Below, piece after piece: positions 27,992 through 38,026 of a stretch of DNA of 58,069 nt (within the stretch, counting starts at the first letter, position 1; every line of letters starts with the position of its first letter). The DNA lies in the NCBI GenBank assembly GCA_903909435.1, contig CAIVVT010000012.1:1-58069 (forward strand). The letters run 5' to 3'. This DNA comes from an uncultured Acidobacteriia bacterium. GTDB lineage: Bacteria; Acidobacteriota; Terriglobia; Bryobacterales; Bryobacteraceae. The notes under the pieces were generated by a model, which was not told the origin of the DNA, ran no database searches, and saw only the letters and a list, made by a program, of their open reading frames with translations. The translations under genes and the position numbers were made by a program.

Positions 27992-30786
27992 GGTCGTCCT
28001 CCGTTTCGGGCGCCAGCGCGGGCACCGTTGCGGGCGGCGCCCATGATTTTCTCCAGCGCCGCGGCGGTGTGACTACGGCGATTCTTGACCACTTGCTCGG
28101 GCGTGCCCTGCGCGACGATCTGACCGCCCGCCTCTCCGCCTTCCGGGCCCAGGTCGATCAGCCAGTCCGCGCACTTCACGACGTCCATCTGATGTTCGAT
28201 CACCAGCACAGTGTTGCCCAAGTCAACCAACTGATTCAACACGTCCAGCAAGCGGCGGACATCCTCGAAGTGGAGCCCCGTGGTTGGCTCGTCCAGGATA
28301 TAGAACGTGCGTCCCGTCTGCCGCTTGCTCAATTCCTTAGCCAGCTTAATGCGCTGGGCCTCGCCCCCTGAGAGCGTCGTGGACGACTGCCCCAGGTGCA
28401 GGTAGCCCAGCCCCACGTCCACGATGGTCTGCAGCTTTTGCTTGATCTGCGGAAACTTGTCGAGCAACTGCAGCGCGTCCTCGATCGTCGTCTCGAGCAG
28501 ATCCGCGATGGAGACGCCGTCGAAGCGCACCTGCAGCGTTTCGCTATTGTAGCGGCGTCCGCGGCACACGTCGCACGGGACGAGCACGTCGGGCAGGAAG
28601 TTCATCTCAATGCGCTTCATACCGTCGCCCTGGCAAGCCTCGCAGCGGCCGCCCTTGACGTTGAAGCTGAACCGCCCCGGTTTGTAGCCCCTGGCGCGCG
28701 CTTCGGGCAGCATCGCGTACAGTTCGCGGATCGGCGCGAAAGCGCCCGTGTACGTGGCAGGATTCGACCGCGGCGAGCGTCCGATGGGAGCCTGATCGAT
28801 TTCGATGGCCTTGTCGAGGAATTCGAGGCCCTCAATCGAGGAGTGCGCGCCAGGCTTGGCCTTCGACTTGTAGAAGTGCTGCGAGAGGGCGCGGTACAAA
28901 ATATCGTGAACCAGGGACGATTTACCGCTGCCGCTGACGCCCGTCACCACGATCAGTTCGCCCAGCGGAAACTCGGCATCGACGTTCTTCAGGTTGTGCT
29001 CAGTCGCACCGCGCACGACCAGGCTATTGCCGCTCCCTGGGCGCCGGTAATCGGGCATGACGACTTCCCGCGCACCGCTCAGATATTGCCCGGTGAGCGA
29101 CCGCTTCACCCGTTTGATCTCGGCCGGCGTGCCCGCAGCCACCAGTTCACCACCAAGGCGGCCCGCGCCCGGGCCGAGGTCGATGACGTAATCCGCCCGC
29201 TCGATGGTTTCCTGATCGTGCTCAACCACGAGCACCGTGTTGCCCATGTCGCGCAGCCGGGCCAGCGTGTCCAGCAAGCGGTCGTTGTCTCGCGGATGCA
29301 GCCCGATCGACGGCTCGTCGAGCACGTACAACACCCCACGCAGTTTCGATCCGATCTGCGTCGCCAAACGGATGCGCTGCGCCTCCCCACCCGAAAGCGT
29401 CGCCGCGGACCGGTCGAGGCTGAGGTATTCGAGACCCACCTGCGCGAGAAACGCCAGCCGGTTCCTGACCTCCTCAACCACGCGTTCCGCAACCTGCCCC
29501 TCACGCTCCGAAAGTTCCCAAGCGGCCGCCGTTTCCAGCGCGCGGGAGATGGGCATTGCCGTAAGCTCAGCGATGGAAAGCCCCTTCATGCGCACGGCCA
29601 GACTTGATGCCCGCAGTCTCTGCCCATGGCAGGAGACGCATTCCACCGGGGACATCGACTGCATCGCGTATTCGCGGTAGCCGTCCGAATTGTATTCCTG
29701 AAAAGTGCGGTCGAGAAGCTTGAGAATCCCCTGGAAGTCGCCCTGCCCGTCGAGCAAAATCGAGCGCTGCCTGGCCGTCAGTTCCTCGAACGGCTTCGAG
29801 ATGTTGATCTTGTACTTCCGGGCGGCAGTGCTCACCGCTTCGTGCATGTACTTCGAACTGCCGCCGATACCCATTCCGCCGTCGAGCAGCGGCCGGGACT
29901 CGTCGACAATCACCTTGTCCGCGTCGAATGACCAGGTGCTGCCCAACCCATTGCAGGCTTCGCATGCGCCATACGGGCTGTTAAACGAAAACGAGCGAGG
30001 CTCGATCTCGGGGACGCTTTCGCCGCATTCCGGACAGGCCATCTTCTGGGAGTAAAGCCGCTCTTCGCCACCCACCACCGAGATAATCACCAGACCCGAG
30101 GCCATCTTCGTGGCCGTCTCGATGGAGGCCTGAAGCCGCTGCTCGACGCCCGCCTTCACTAGCAGGCGGTCAACCACGACCTCGATTGTGTGATTCTTGC
30201 GTTTGTCCAGGGCGATTTCTTCGTCCAGGTTTCGTAATTCCCCGTCCACCCGGGCACGCACGAACCCAGCCCGCGCGAACTTCTCAAGATCCTTCTTATA
30301 TTCGCCTTTGCGCCCCCGCGCGACGGGCGCAAGGATCATGATTCGTTCGTCCTGCCGCAGCCCCAGCACCTGCTCGAGAATCTGCTGTGTCGTCTGCTTG
30401 CTGATCGGGACGTTGCAGTTGGGGCAGTGCGGGACGCCAATGGAAGACCAAAGCAGGCGCAGGTAGTCGTAAATCTCGGTGATCGTCCCGACTGTGGAGC
30501 GTGGGCTGCGGTTGGTGGTCTTCTGCTCAATCGAGATCGCCGGGCTGAGCCCGTCGATGGAGTCCACCTCCGGGCGCTCCATCTGATCCAGAAACTGCCG
30601 TGCGTACGGCGACAGCGTTTCGACGTAGCGGCGCTGCCCTTCGGCGTAGATCGTGTCGAAGGCGAGCGTGCTCTTGCCGGAGCCGCTTAGCCCGGTGATC
30701 ACCGTCAGCGAGTCACGTGGGATCTCCACGCTGACGTTCTTCAGGTTGTGCATCCGCGCGCCGTGCACGGAGATGCGTTTCAGCAT
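27988..30786 (-). CDS. uvrA: Excinuclease ABC subunit A
   Basis: UvrA is the dimeric ABC-type damage sensor of nucleotide excision repair; it loads UvrB on damaged DNA. The 932-residue product has normal length. The first Walker A is GLSGSGKST (about 32-40) and the second is GVSGSGKSS in the C-terminal half. Two zinc modules are visible, CPECGES...CEACNGLG and CEACQGDG...CDVCRG, as are two ABC signatures ([13 protein letters not shown] and [13 protein letters not shown]). It is the first of five overlapping genes. No SOS operator could be recognised upstream. Confidence 0.98.
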   Translation of the reverse strand: MLKRISVHGARMHNLKNVSVEIPRDSLTVITGLSGSGKSTLAFDTIYAEGQRRYVETLSPYARQFLDQMERPEVDSIDGLSPAISIEQKTTNRSPRSTVGTITEIYDYLRLLWSSIGVPHCPNCNVPISKQTTQQILEQVLGLRQDERIMILAPVARGRKGEYKKDLEKFARAGFVRARVDGELRNLDEEIALDKRKNHTIEVVVDRLLVKAGVEQRLQASIETATKMASGLVIISVVGGEERLYSQKMACPECGESVPEIEPRSFSFNSPYGACEACNGLGSTWSFDADKVIVDESRPLLDGGMGIGGSSKYMHEAVSTAARKYKINISKPFEELTARQRSILLDGQGDFQGILKLLDRTFQEYNSDGYREYAMQSMSPVECVSCHGQRLRASSLAVRMKGLSIAELTAMPISRALETAAAWELSEREGQVAERVVEEVRNRLAFLAQVGLEYLSLDRSAATLSGGEAQRIRLATQIGSKLRGVLYVLDEPSIGLHPRDNDRLLDTLARLRDMGNTVLVVEHDQETIERADYVIDLGPGAGRLGGELVAAGTPAEIKRVKRSLTGQYLSGAREVVMPDYRRPGSGNSLVVRGATEHNLKNVDAEFPLGELIVVTGVSGSGKSSLVHDILYRALSQHFYKSKAKPGAHSSIEGLEFLDKAIEIDQAPIGRSPRSNPATYTGAFAPIRELYAMLPEARARGYKPGRFSFNVKGGRCEACQGDGMKRIEMNFLPDVLVPCDVCRGRRYNSETLQVRFDGVSIADLLETTIEDALQLLDKFPQIKQKLQTIVDVGLGYLHLGQSSTTLSGGEAQRIKLAKELSKRQTGRTFYILDEPTTGLHFEDVRRLLDVLNQLVDLGNTVLVIEHQMDVVKCADWLIDLGPEGGEAGGQIVAQGTPEQVVKNRRSHTAAALEKIMGAARNGARAGARNGGRP

Positions 30787-31130
30787 GTTCAGCCTGGCGG
30801 AACCGAGCTACTCAATCCCCACTCATACTCATGCCGGCCAACCAGTCGCCAAGTTGGACGGGCGTAACACTAATAACAATAACGGCGTTCCAAGCCTCAA
30901 CCGCGAGGGCCCTTTGCGCGCCTAGACTCCTGACGCCCGGGCTTGTCCTCAGCCTAAGGCTGCGCGGGAATTTGGAACCCGCCTGCCTTCGCCGGGCGAA
31001 GAGAACTTCGGAGCTGAATCCAGACGGGTTTCCCAATTTTCATCTGGAACGCTAAGTGCTGTTGTCTTTATGAATTGTATCATCGGGCCTTTACCATGCC
31101 GGTTCGAGGCACCCGGCGCCTGACGGCGAC
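30787..31130. other. Gene-free region upstream of uvrA
   Basis: This 344-base stretch lies between the uvrA start and the end of the RND pump gene, both on the minus strand, and must contain the uvrA promoter. A TACAAT-like -10 on the minus strand near 31076 has no good -35. No LexA-type palindrome, terminator or gene is visible. Confidence 0.5.
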
Positions 31131-34100
31131 CTAGGCCTCGCTGGGTTCCTCTTCGGGCAGCGGGAGCCTATCCGACGGGCTGGCCCACCAGACGTACAGC
31201 ATCGGAAGAAGGAAGATGCTAACCAGCAGGTTGCCGATCAGCCCGCCGACAATCACGATGGCGAAGGGCCGCTGGGAATCGGAGCCGATGGCGTGCGAGG
31301 TGGCGGCGGGCAGCAAACCGAGCGTGGCAACCAGCATCGTCATCATGATGGGCCGCAAGCGGCGTACAGCACCCTCCACCGCCGCGTCCACCACCGAGCG
31401 GCCGCGTGCGCGGAGCTGGTTGATGTACTCGACCATGATGACGCCGATCTGCACAGACGCACCGAACAGGGCCAGGAAGCCAACGCCGGAGCTGACGCTG
31501 AAATGGGTGCCGGTGATGAGCAGCGCGATCAACCCGCCAATGGGTGCGACGAAGATGTTCATGAGATTCAGCAAGGCCCACTTGGCGCTGCCGAAGATCG
31601 CGTAGAGAATGAAGAAGATGAGCAGTACTGTGACCGGCACGATCACCGCCAGTCGGGCCGATGAGCGCTTCTGGCTTTCGTACTCGCCGGCCCAGTCGAA
31701 CTTGTAACCCGGCGGTAGCTTCACCTGCCGGTTCACCTTGGCCATGGCCTCTTCGACCGTGCTGCCGAGGTCGCGTCCCCGCACACTGTACTTCACGGCC
31801 ACATAGCGCTGGTTTGCTTCGCGGTAAATCTCGGACGCGCCGTCGTTGACCCCGATATCGCAGAGCTGCGCGAGCGAGACACGCTCTCCCGAGGGCGCCA
31901 GCAGGCGGATATTCTCGATCGCCTCCCGGGTCTCGCGATAGGGTTGCTGATAGCGCACGACCAGATCGAAGCGTTGCTCGCCTTGCAGGACCTGAGTTAC
32001 GGAATTGCCTCCTACGGAGGTCTGGATGGCATCCTGCACGTCGTTCACATTGATCTGGTAGCGCGCGGCTTTTTCACGGTTCACGGCCACATTCAGGTTC
32101 GGCTGGCCGATGACGCGGAACACGCCGAGATCCTCGATGCCCGGGACCGCGTGCATGATGGCCACCGACTGATCAGCCATAGCCTCCAGCGTCTTCAGAT
32201 CGTCGCCGTAGATCTTGAGCGCGAGCTCGCCTTTCACGCCGCTGACGGCTTCCTCCATGTTGTCCGCGATCGGCTGGGAGAAGTTCCAGTTGACGCCCGG
32301 CAGTTTGTCGAGTTCGCGGCCCATGGCCGCGATCAGCGACTCCTTGTCCTCATGAAATACCGGCCGCCAACGTTCCTTGGGTAGAAGATCGACGAAATAC
32401 TCGGTATTGAAGAAGCCGGTGGTATCGGTGCCATCGTCGGGCCGGCCGACCTGGCTGGTCACGACGGTCACCTCGGGAAACGAAGCCAGCAGGGTGCGCG
32501 CCTGGTTGGACAGCCGGATGCCTTCGGTGGGACCGGTGCTGGGTGCCAGCGTGCCGCGCACCCAGATGGCGCCCTCGTCCAGGTGCGGGAGAAACTCGGA
32601 GCCGATGGCGCCGCTCAAAAGCAGGTACCCGGTGGCGGCGATGCCCGCGACCGATGCGGCGACCATAACTCCACGGTGGTGCACGGCCCAGGTGACGGCC
32701 ACGCGGTAGCGTGCGGTGATCCACTCGATGACCGGGTTGCGCCACTCCTTGACGCCGTTGCGGAAGGCAAAACTCGCCAGCACGGTGGCAATCAGCATGG
32801 GGAACACGACCGCGCCAATCAGCGCGAAACTGACCGTCCAGGCCATTGGCCGAAACAAGCGGCCTTCCACGCGCTGCAATGTGAAGATCGGCAGGAAAGC
32901 GACGATAATCATCGCTTTTGAGTAGAAAACCGGCCTCTGCACCTCGTGTGCGGCGGCGCGGATGGTGACGCGCACCGAGGTTCTGCCGTTACGCTCGCGT
33001 TCGCGGTCGAGGTGCCGGATGATGTTCTCGATCATCACTACGGAGCCGTCCACCAACATGCCGAAGTCGAGCGCTCCGAGCGACAACAGATTAGCTGGTA
33101 TCTTGCTGAGATCCAGACAGATGGAGGCGAACATCAGCGAGAACGGGATGGTTAGCGCGATGATGATGGCGCCCCGGATGTTGCCCAGGAACAAGAACAG
33201 AATCACCGAGACGAGCAACATACCCTCAGTTAGATTCTTCTCCACGGTGCGAGTGGTGTAGTGGACCAGGTTGCTGCGGTCCAGGTGCGGGACGATTTCC
33301 ACGCCCTTGGGCAGGATGTGGTCGTTGAGTTCCTCGACCTTGGCGTGGATGGCGCGCAGGGTTGCGTCGGCTTCGGCGCCCTTGCGCAGCAGGACGATGC
33401 CCTCGACGACGTCGTCGTTGTCGATCACGCGGCCGTCCGCGCGGTGGATCGCCTTGCCGACGCGGCCCAGTCGTATCTTCTCTCCCTGGGTGACCGTGGC
33501 GATGTCCCTGACGCGAAGCGGCGTACCGTTCTTAGCCTTGATTACGGTGCTCTCGATGTCGTGCACATTGGAGACGAGTCCGATGGCGCGCACGTTGATC
33601 TGCTGCAGACCCGACTCGATGAAACTGCCGCCGGCGTTGATGTTGTTGGCCGCCAGTTGCTGCTCCACCTGGAGGACGCTCAGCCCATAGGCAATCAGCC
33701 TGTTCGGATCAAGTTGGACCTGGTACTCGCGAGTCGTGCCGCCGAAACTTGACACATCCACCACGTTCGGCACGGACTTGAACTGCTTTTCCAGGACCCA
33801 ATCCTCGAGCGCCTTCAACTCCATCACGTCGTACTGCGGGTTGCGGCTCTTTAGCGTGTACCAGTAGATCTGACCCACCGGGCTCCAATCCGTGCCCATC
33901 TGCGACTGCAGGCCGGCCGGCAGGGTTACCTGAGCGATACGCTCGATCACCTTCTGGCGATTCCATTCGTTCGATGACTCGTCGTCGAAGATCAACATCA
34001 CGCTCGACAGGCCGAACAACGAAGTGGAGCGCAAATGTTCAAGGTGCGGAATGCCGTTCATGGCGATTTCGACCGGTATTGTCACCTGTTGCTCTACCTC

Positions 34101-34277
34101 TTCGGCGGCGCGACCGGGCCACTGCGTGATGACCTGTACGTAGTTATTGGCAACGTCTGGATACGCCTCCACGGGCAAGGCCCTGAAGGCGAGCACGCCC
34201 CAGATCAGCAGCAGCGCGGCACCGCCTAGGACGAAGAGGCGATTCCCGAGGGCGGAGTCTACCAATCGCTGAATCAT
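31131..34277 (-). CDS. Heavy-metal-efflux-type RND pump (CzcA/CusA-like)
   Basis: The 1048-residue product is an inner-membrane proton-driven RND transporter with the usual two halves of one plus five membrane helices and two large periplasmic loops. The fourth helix holds LGALDFGMLVDGSVVMIEN (about residue 405), whose acidic pattern marks the heavy-metal (HME) branch rather than drug RND pumps. The first periplasmic loop starts VEAYPDVANNYVQVITQWPG. It starts one base inside the stop of the adaptor gene (TAATG). Copper/silver versus zinc/cobalt/nickel cannot be decided from the sequence. Confidence 0.92.
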   Translation of the reverse strand: MIQRLVDSALGNRLFVLGGAALLLIWGVLAFRALPVEAYPDVANNYVQVITQWPGRAAEEVEQQVTIPVEIAMNGIPHLEHLRSTSLFGLSSVMLIFDDESSNEWNRQKVIERIAQVTLPAGLQSQMGTDWSPVGQIYWYTLKSRNPQYDVMELKALEDWVLEKQFKSVPNVVDVSSFGGTTREYQVQLDPNRLIAYGLSVLQVEQQLAANNINAGGSFIESGLQQINVRAIGLVSNVHDIESTVIKAKNGTPLRVRDIATVTQGEKIRLGRVGKAIHRADGRVIDNDDVVEGIVLLRKGAEADATLRAIHAKVEELNDHILPKGVEIVPHLDRSNLVHYTTRTVEKNLTEGMLLVSVILFLFLGNIRGAIIIALTIPFSLMFASICLDLSKIPANLLSLGALDFGMLVDGSVVMIENIIRHLDRERERNGRTSVRVTIRAAAHEVQRPVFYSKAMIIVAFLPIFTLQRVEGRLFRPMAWTVSFALIGAVVFPMLIATVLASFAFRNGVKEWRNPVIEWITARYRVAVTWAVHHRGVMVAASVAGIAATGYLLLSGAIGSEFLPHLDEGAIWVRGTLAPSTGPTEGIRLSNQARTLLASFPEVTVVTSQVGRPDDGTDTTGFFNTEYFVDLLPKERWRPVFHEDKESLIAAMGRELDKLPGVNWNFSQPIADNMEEAVSGVKGELALKIYGDDLKTLEAMADQSVAIMHAVPGIEDLGVFRVIGQPNLNVAVNREKAARYQINVNDVQDAIQTSVGGNSVTQVLQGEQRFDLVVRYQQPYRETREAIENIRLLAPSGERVSLAQLCDIGVNDGASEIYREANQRYVAVKYSVRGRDLGSTVEEAMAKVNRQVKLPPGYKFDWAGEYESQKRSSARLAVIVPVTVLLIFFILYAIFGSAKWALLNLMNIFVAPIGGLIALLITGTHFSVSSGVGFLALFGASVQIGVIMVEYINQLRARGRSVVDAAVEGAVRRLRPIMMTMLVATLGLLPAATSHAIGSDSQRPFAIVIVGGLIGNLLVSIFLLPMLYVWWASPSDRLPLPEEEPSEA

Positions 34278-35464
34278 TACTGGTCCACCGTATTCTGGAG
34301 AACGAGTGCGTTGGCCACGACTTGCGTGCCCGCATCCAGTCCGGAGACGATCTCCTGGAGATTCCCGGGCAGAGTCTTACCCCCCACCACGCCAACGCGG
34401 CGGAAACGGCCTGCTTCCAGCGGGACATAGACCCAATCGCGATCATGCAGGTGTAAGACGGCCGAGGCAGGCACGGTGGCATGCTGCTGCGCCGAATGGC
34501 TGCGGAACGTCGCTGTCACGAACATGCCGACCCGCAGCAGCCGACCCGGATTGTCCACCTCAATACGTACCTTGGCCGTGTGCAGATTGGGATCGAGTAC
34601 CGGGCTCACATTCGAGATGCGTCCGTTCAGCTGGCGACCCGGATAGGCGGAAACGGCGATCTGCACGGCTTCGCCGACGCGCACGTCGAGCAAGTTGTTC
34701 TCATAAACGTCGCAAATGATCCAGACGCGAGAGAGGTCGGAGATGGTAAATGGGTTGGGCGCCGAGAGGGCCTGGACGCCGGCACCGGCCGTCACCTGCT
34801 GGTCGGTGATCACTCCCGCGGCGGGCGCCCGGACTTCGATGATGCCGGTGGGGTGGTCGAGGTCCGAGCCGAGCAAGCGCAGACGTTCAGAGGTGGTTTC
34901 TACGTCTACCAGCGCAGTATCCTCGGCGTTCTGCGCAACGTCCAGGTCCTTCCTGGCAACGGCGCCCTTTTCGAAGAGCAGCCTGGCGCGTTCCAGTTGA
35001 CTAGACGTTAGGTGCTCGGTTACGAGGGCTTTGCGGTAATCCGCGTAAGCACCGGAGACGTCGGAACTCCGCACCTTCAGAAGCAGTTGGTCTTTCTTCA
35101 CTTCGTCGCCGAGGCGCGCGAGTACCTCGACAGCTTTGCCGGACACAAGCGACGGCACGGGGATACTGCGCGAGACGTCGGGAGCGACCGTGCCGGTGAC
35201 GCCGAGTTCCGTAGACCCGGCGTAAGCGGAGGCAGTGGCGAGCGCGAACTGCTCAGGCTTGTCCACCTTCACGATGGATGCGTCGGCGGCGTTCTCCACT
35301 TTCACGGGGGGAGGGGCGGCTGCCAAGGGATCGGTCTGCTTCGGTGTCCCGGCGCATCCGCCGAGGAGCACGGCGCTAATGACAAGCAGCGCCACGGGGC
35401 CTGGCTTGATGAACATCATTTGATCTCGAACCGAATTAGCCGCGCGACCGAACTGTTCACTCAT
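34277..35464 (-). CDS. RND efflux periplasmic adaptor, lipoprotein type
   Basis: The 395-residue product is a membrane-fusion protein linking the RND pump to an outer-membrane channel. It shows the barrel-sandwich half motifs (VSGKAVEVLARLGDEVKKDQLLLKV and VRAPAAGVITDQQVTAGAGV) flanking a helical hairpin. An AVLLGGC lipobox follows an unusually long n-region of about 23 residues. The ATG at 35464 is kept because of its AGAGGAAG site; the ATG at 35419 would give a normal signal peptide but lacks a clear site. No outer-membrane TolC/CusC-type gene is adjacent. Confidence 0.88.
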   Translation of the reverse strand: MSEQFGRAANSVRDQMMFIKPGPVALLVISAVLLGGCAGTPKQTDPLAAAPPPVKVENAADASIVKVDKPEQFALATASAYAGSTELGVTGTVAPDVSRSIPVPSLVSGKAVEVLARLGDEVKKDQLLLKVRSSDVSGAYADYRKALVTEHLTSSQLERARLLFEKGAVARKDLDVAQNAEDTALVDVETTSERLRLLGSDLDHPTGIIEVRAPAAGVITDQQVTAGAGVQALSAPNPFTISDLSRVWIICDVYENNLLDVRVGEAVQIAVSAYPGRQLNGRISNVSPVLDPNLHTAKVRIEVDNPGRLLRVGMFVTATFRSHSAQQHATVPASAVLHLHDRDWVYVPLEAGRFRRVGVVGGKTLPGNLQEIVSGLDAGTQVVANALVLQNTVDQ

Positions 35465-35605
35465 TGCTTCCTCTCAACTCTGAAACCTTGTCAAGTCATG
35501 AACCAAGCCGGGCATCACCTGTTCGGCGATGCTCGCTGTCGGAACTGTTCCGAGCAGGTACGAGGCTTGGCTGGCGTGTCGTGGGAGGAGGCCGGAGCCG
35601 GAGAA

Positions 35606-36262
35606 TTAGGGGGCGCGACTGCGCCCTGAGTTGAACGAGAGGCCGGCGCGCGTCGAGCGAACGGGTGCCGGAGGAGCGTTAGCGGAGCGGAGTCCGTCGG
35701 CGCGGCCGGACGGGGCGGAGTCCACGCAGCAGGCACTAACTCCGGGCTCGGCACACTCACACGAGCGGGGATGGAGCGGAGGGCTTAGCTCCGAGAAATC
35801 GTGGTTGGACGCAGTAACATAACTCTGCCTCCGGTCAAAACGAAATCCCCCCAAGCCATCATTGAGGAAGACACCGACGGTCTGATTGAATCCCCCCAAT
35901 AAGGCAATATCGGGCATCCCGTCGCCGTCCACGTCGCGCAGCGCGAAGCTCAATGCGGCCAAACCGTCGGGCAGGAAAAGCTGGTGAACTTCAGGCGCGC
36001 TGCTCAGATGAATTGAGATTGAGGGCCGGTGCGCGGAGAGATCCCGGAAGTCAGCAGAAAAGGCGTAGTCGGCCCGCTCGTCGCCATCCAAATCTGAAAC
36101 CAGGCAGCCCGCGGGGTGAGGCAGCATATTGGCGGCGACGCACTCCCGCTCCAGGGTGGGGCGCGACGCCAGCGCCAGAACCGCCGCGGCAGAGCACACC
36201 AGCAGCAAATACGTCCGCAAGACGCAACTTATACGGCAAACGGGCCGGCGCATAGACATCAC
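35606..36262 (-). CDS. Small secreted FG-GAP/VCBS-like protein upstream of RND adaptor
   Basis: The 218-residue product has a hydrophobic N-terminal segment (RTYLLLVCSAAAVLALAS) and two calcium-loop repeats, SDLDGDERADYAFS and RDVDGDGMPDIALLGG, followed by NDGLGGFRFD. These are FG-GAP/VCBS-type beta-propeller blades. The last 55 residues are low-complexity, with two Cys pairs and many Ser/Arg/Pro, and may be an eroded end. It lies 141 bases upstream of the adaptor on the same strand. Role unknown; a periplasmic metal- or calcium-binding accessory is possible. Start could also be the ATG nine bases further in. Confidence 0.6.
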   Translation of the reverse strand: MMSMRRPVCRISCVLRTYLLLVCSAAAVLALASRPTLERECVAANMLPHPAGCLVSDLDGDERADYAFSADFRDLSAHRPSISIHLSSAPEVHQLFLPDGLAALSFALRDVDGDGMPDIALLGGFNQTVGVFLNDGLGGFRFDRRQSYVTASNHDFSELSPPLHPRSCECAEPGVSACCVDSAPSGRADGLRSANAPPAPVRSTRAGLSFNSGRSRAP

Positions 36263-36405
36263 GGATGCTTACCTGCTCCTCCCTGCGACATTAGGACTTA
36301 TTTAGATTCTAACCGGCAGGAGCCGAGCCGAGTTCAAGTCAATCGAAGGAGGCCAAAGCCGACACCCCTGCCAGCGCGTTTGAATGACCACACCACCCGG
36401 AAAGG

Positions 36406-37773
36406 TCAGCGCTCGCGATGCTCGTGCCAATCCGTGGCAACATCGATCGCCGCCTGAACCTGAGCTTGCGCGTACGGTTCGCGAATTGTCTGCAAAGCGC
36501 CCGACTCGGGGGCGCTCATGCCGTCGGCATCCTCTTCCGAGACACACACGACAAGCGGGACTTCGCTGCTCCTATCCCGGGCCATTTGCGCGACTTCGTG
36601 GAATCCACCATCCGGGAGCCGGGAAGCGCAGAAGACGACCGTGAGTTGATAGTGCAGATGCAGAACCTTACGGGCTTCCGCGCAAGAGGAGACAGGGTAG
36701 ACCTCCAGCCCGCAAGCCATCAATTGCTCGCGCAGCGGGGACTGTCCAGCCGGAGGCATGACGAGCAGCACGCCGGGGCGCGCCACCTCACCGCGTCGAG
36801 GCAACTGCGCGACCACATTGGTGCGGAACGCTGCGCTGATAATCGGCTCGGCGATGTCGCGCAGTTCCGTCCAGGACAAAGAACTGCCTATCTCGCTATC
36901 GGAGCCGGCGGCGAGATTGGAGCCGCCCCAGATGCGAACATCCGGTTGGTCTTCGGCAGCTTGAAATGCCTCAATTAACTCCGGTATCTGGAACACGTCC
37001 TCGTCGTATGGCGAGCCACGAATGATGCTGTAGGTGCGACGGCCGGTGGGACGCGTGCAGACGAGGCTGATCAGGTTCGTATAGCCCTGTGAGGCTAGTA
37101 CGAGACGCGAGGCGGGGTCGCCCTTTTCGTCCGCGATGACGAAGTTGTAGGGGGATCGATACAGGATCTCGGGCTGGGCGGTGATCGGCGCGGTGCCCGC
37201 CTTGCCCTCCAGCAGGGCCTGCAGTCGTTCGCAGACCTGGCGGACGGTCTCCATCACCAATTCATCGTCGCCGTGCGTGCGGCCCTGCATACGCTGCAGT
37301 CGGTAGGGCTCGAAGACCCACGTGAAGTGGTTCTCCACAAGCTCCGTGAGATTAACGGGGTAAATACCGCCACAGACGTCTATTTTGTTGTTGTACTGGA
37401 CGATCCAGCGCAGCAACGGAGTGCCTTCGGAGCGTTCGAGCAGATCGTGATGCTCGAGGACAAATGCGGCGAGGCAAACGTCCTGGTCGGCGTTCCAGGT
37501 ATAAACGGGCACGGGCCGCTGCTTCAGCAACCAGCGTTCCATCAAGCGGCCCTGGCGGACAGCGAGATAGGCCTGCATGGCGGCGCTCATCGTTGCTTCG
37601 CGGACGACCCCAGCGTGGTGGTCGAAATGGACGTGGTGGCCCTGATGGCCGGGTGCGGCGTCAACCACCTCAAGCCCGATAGAGTATTCCGGAGTTTCGC
37701 GAACAAACTGCTCCCAGTTCAGGAAGCGTTTTGGAGCGACGCGCAAGACGATGTTCTTGAAAGAGTACGCCAT
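36406..37773 (-). CDS. DHH-motif protein fused to a degenerate receiver domain
   Basis: I do not recognise this 455-residue protein as a named family. The N-terminal half has a histidine-rich DHH-like motif, HHVHFDHH at 46-53, and NADQD at 94-98, resembling the metal-binding motifs of DHH phosphoesterases but in the opposite order to the usual one. The C-terminal 333-445 region has the length and pattern of a response-regulator receiver domain. The phospho-Asp position is Ala (A383, in CASRLPDGG), the acidic pair is Met-Pro, and the conserved Lys is Glu (E432). It therefore cannot be a normal phosphorylated receiver. No signal peptide; cytoplasmic. It stands alone, 143 bases from the neighbouring operon. 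Confidence 0.6.
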   Translation of the reverse strand: MAYSFKNIVLRVAPKRFLNWEQFVRETPEYSIGLEVVDAAPGHQGHHVHFDHHAGVVREATMSAAMQAYLAVRQGRLMERWLLKQRPVPVYTWNADQDVCLAAFVLEHHDLLERSEGTPLLRWIVQYNNKIDVCGGIYPVNLTELVENHFTWVFEPYRLQRMQGRTHGDDELVMETVRQVCERLQALLEGKAGTAPITAQPEILYRSPYNFVIADEKGDPASRLVLASQGYTNLISLVCTRPTGRRTYSIIRGSPYDEDVFQIPELIEAFQAAEDQPDVRIWGGSNLAAGSDSEIGSSLSWTELRDIAEPIISAAFRTNVVAQLPRRGEVARPGVLLVMPPAGQSPLREQLMACGLEVYPVSSCAEARKVLHLHYQLTVVFCASRLPDGGFHEVAQMARDRSSEVPLVVCVSEEDADGMSAPESGALQTIREPYAQAQVQAAIDVATDWHEHRER

Positions 37774-38026
37774 TCAACTCTCGAAGCAACCTGGGAAGCG
37801 TCGCGCCGCTCTTGCGGCCATAGCCAATCTTGAAAAGTGCCCAGTTGTGCCCGGCGACTACGGGAGGGTAACGACCTCATTTTGCACTTCAACGCACGGC
37901 GAGTCAATGAACGTGCCAATAGTACGGGAGTACTTCGGGCCAAGCGCCTAGCGCAGTCCCGGGTTGCGCGGAGCTGAAGAAATGGCCGGATTTCGCCCAC
38001 AACGGAAACGGCTCGAGTTGGTTCTA
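37774..38026. other. Spacer upstream of the DHH/receiver gene
   Basis: A 253-base gap between the GH2 gene end and the next gene start, both on the minus strand. No gene, terminator hairpin or recognisable promoter pair was found. Confidence 0.4.

Noticed and set aside
30787..31130. LexA/SOS operator for uvrA
   Set aside because: No clear palindromic operator of a known type is visible in the upstream region.
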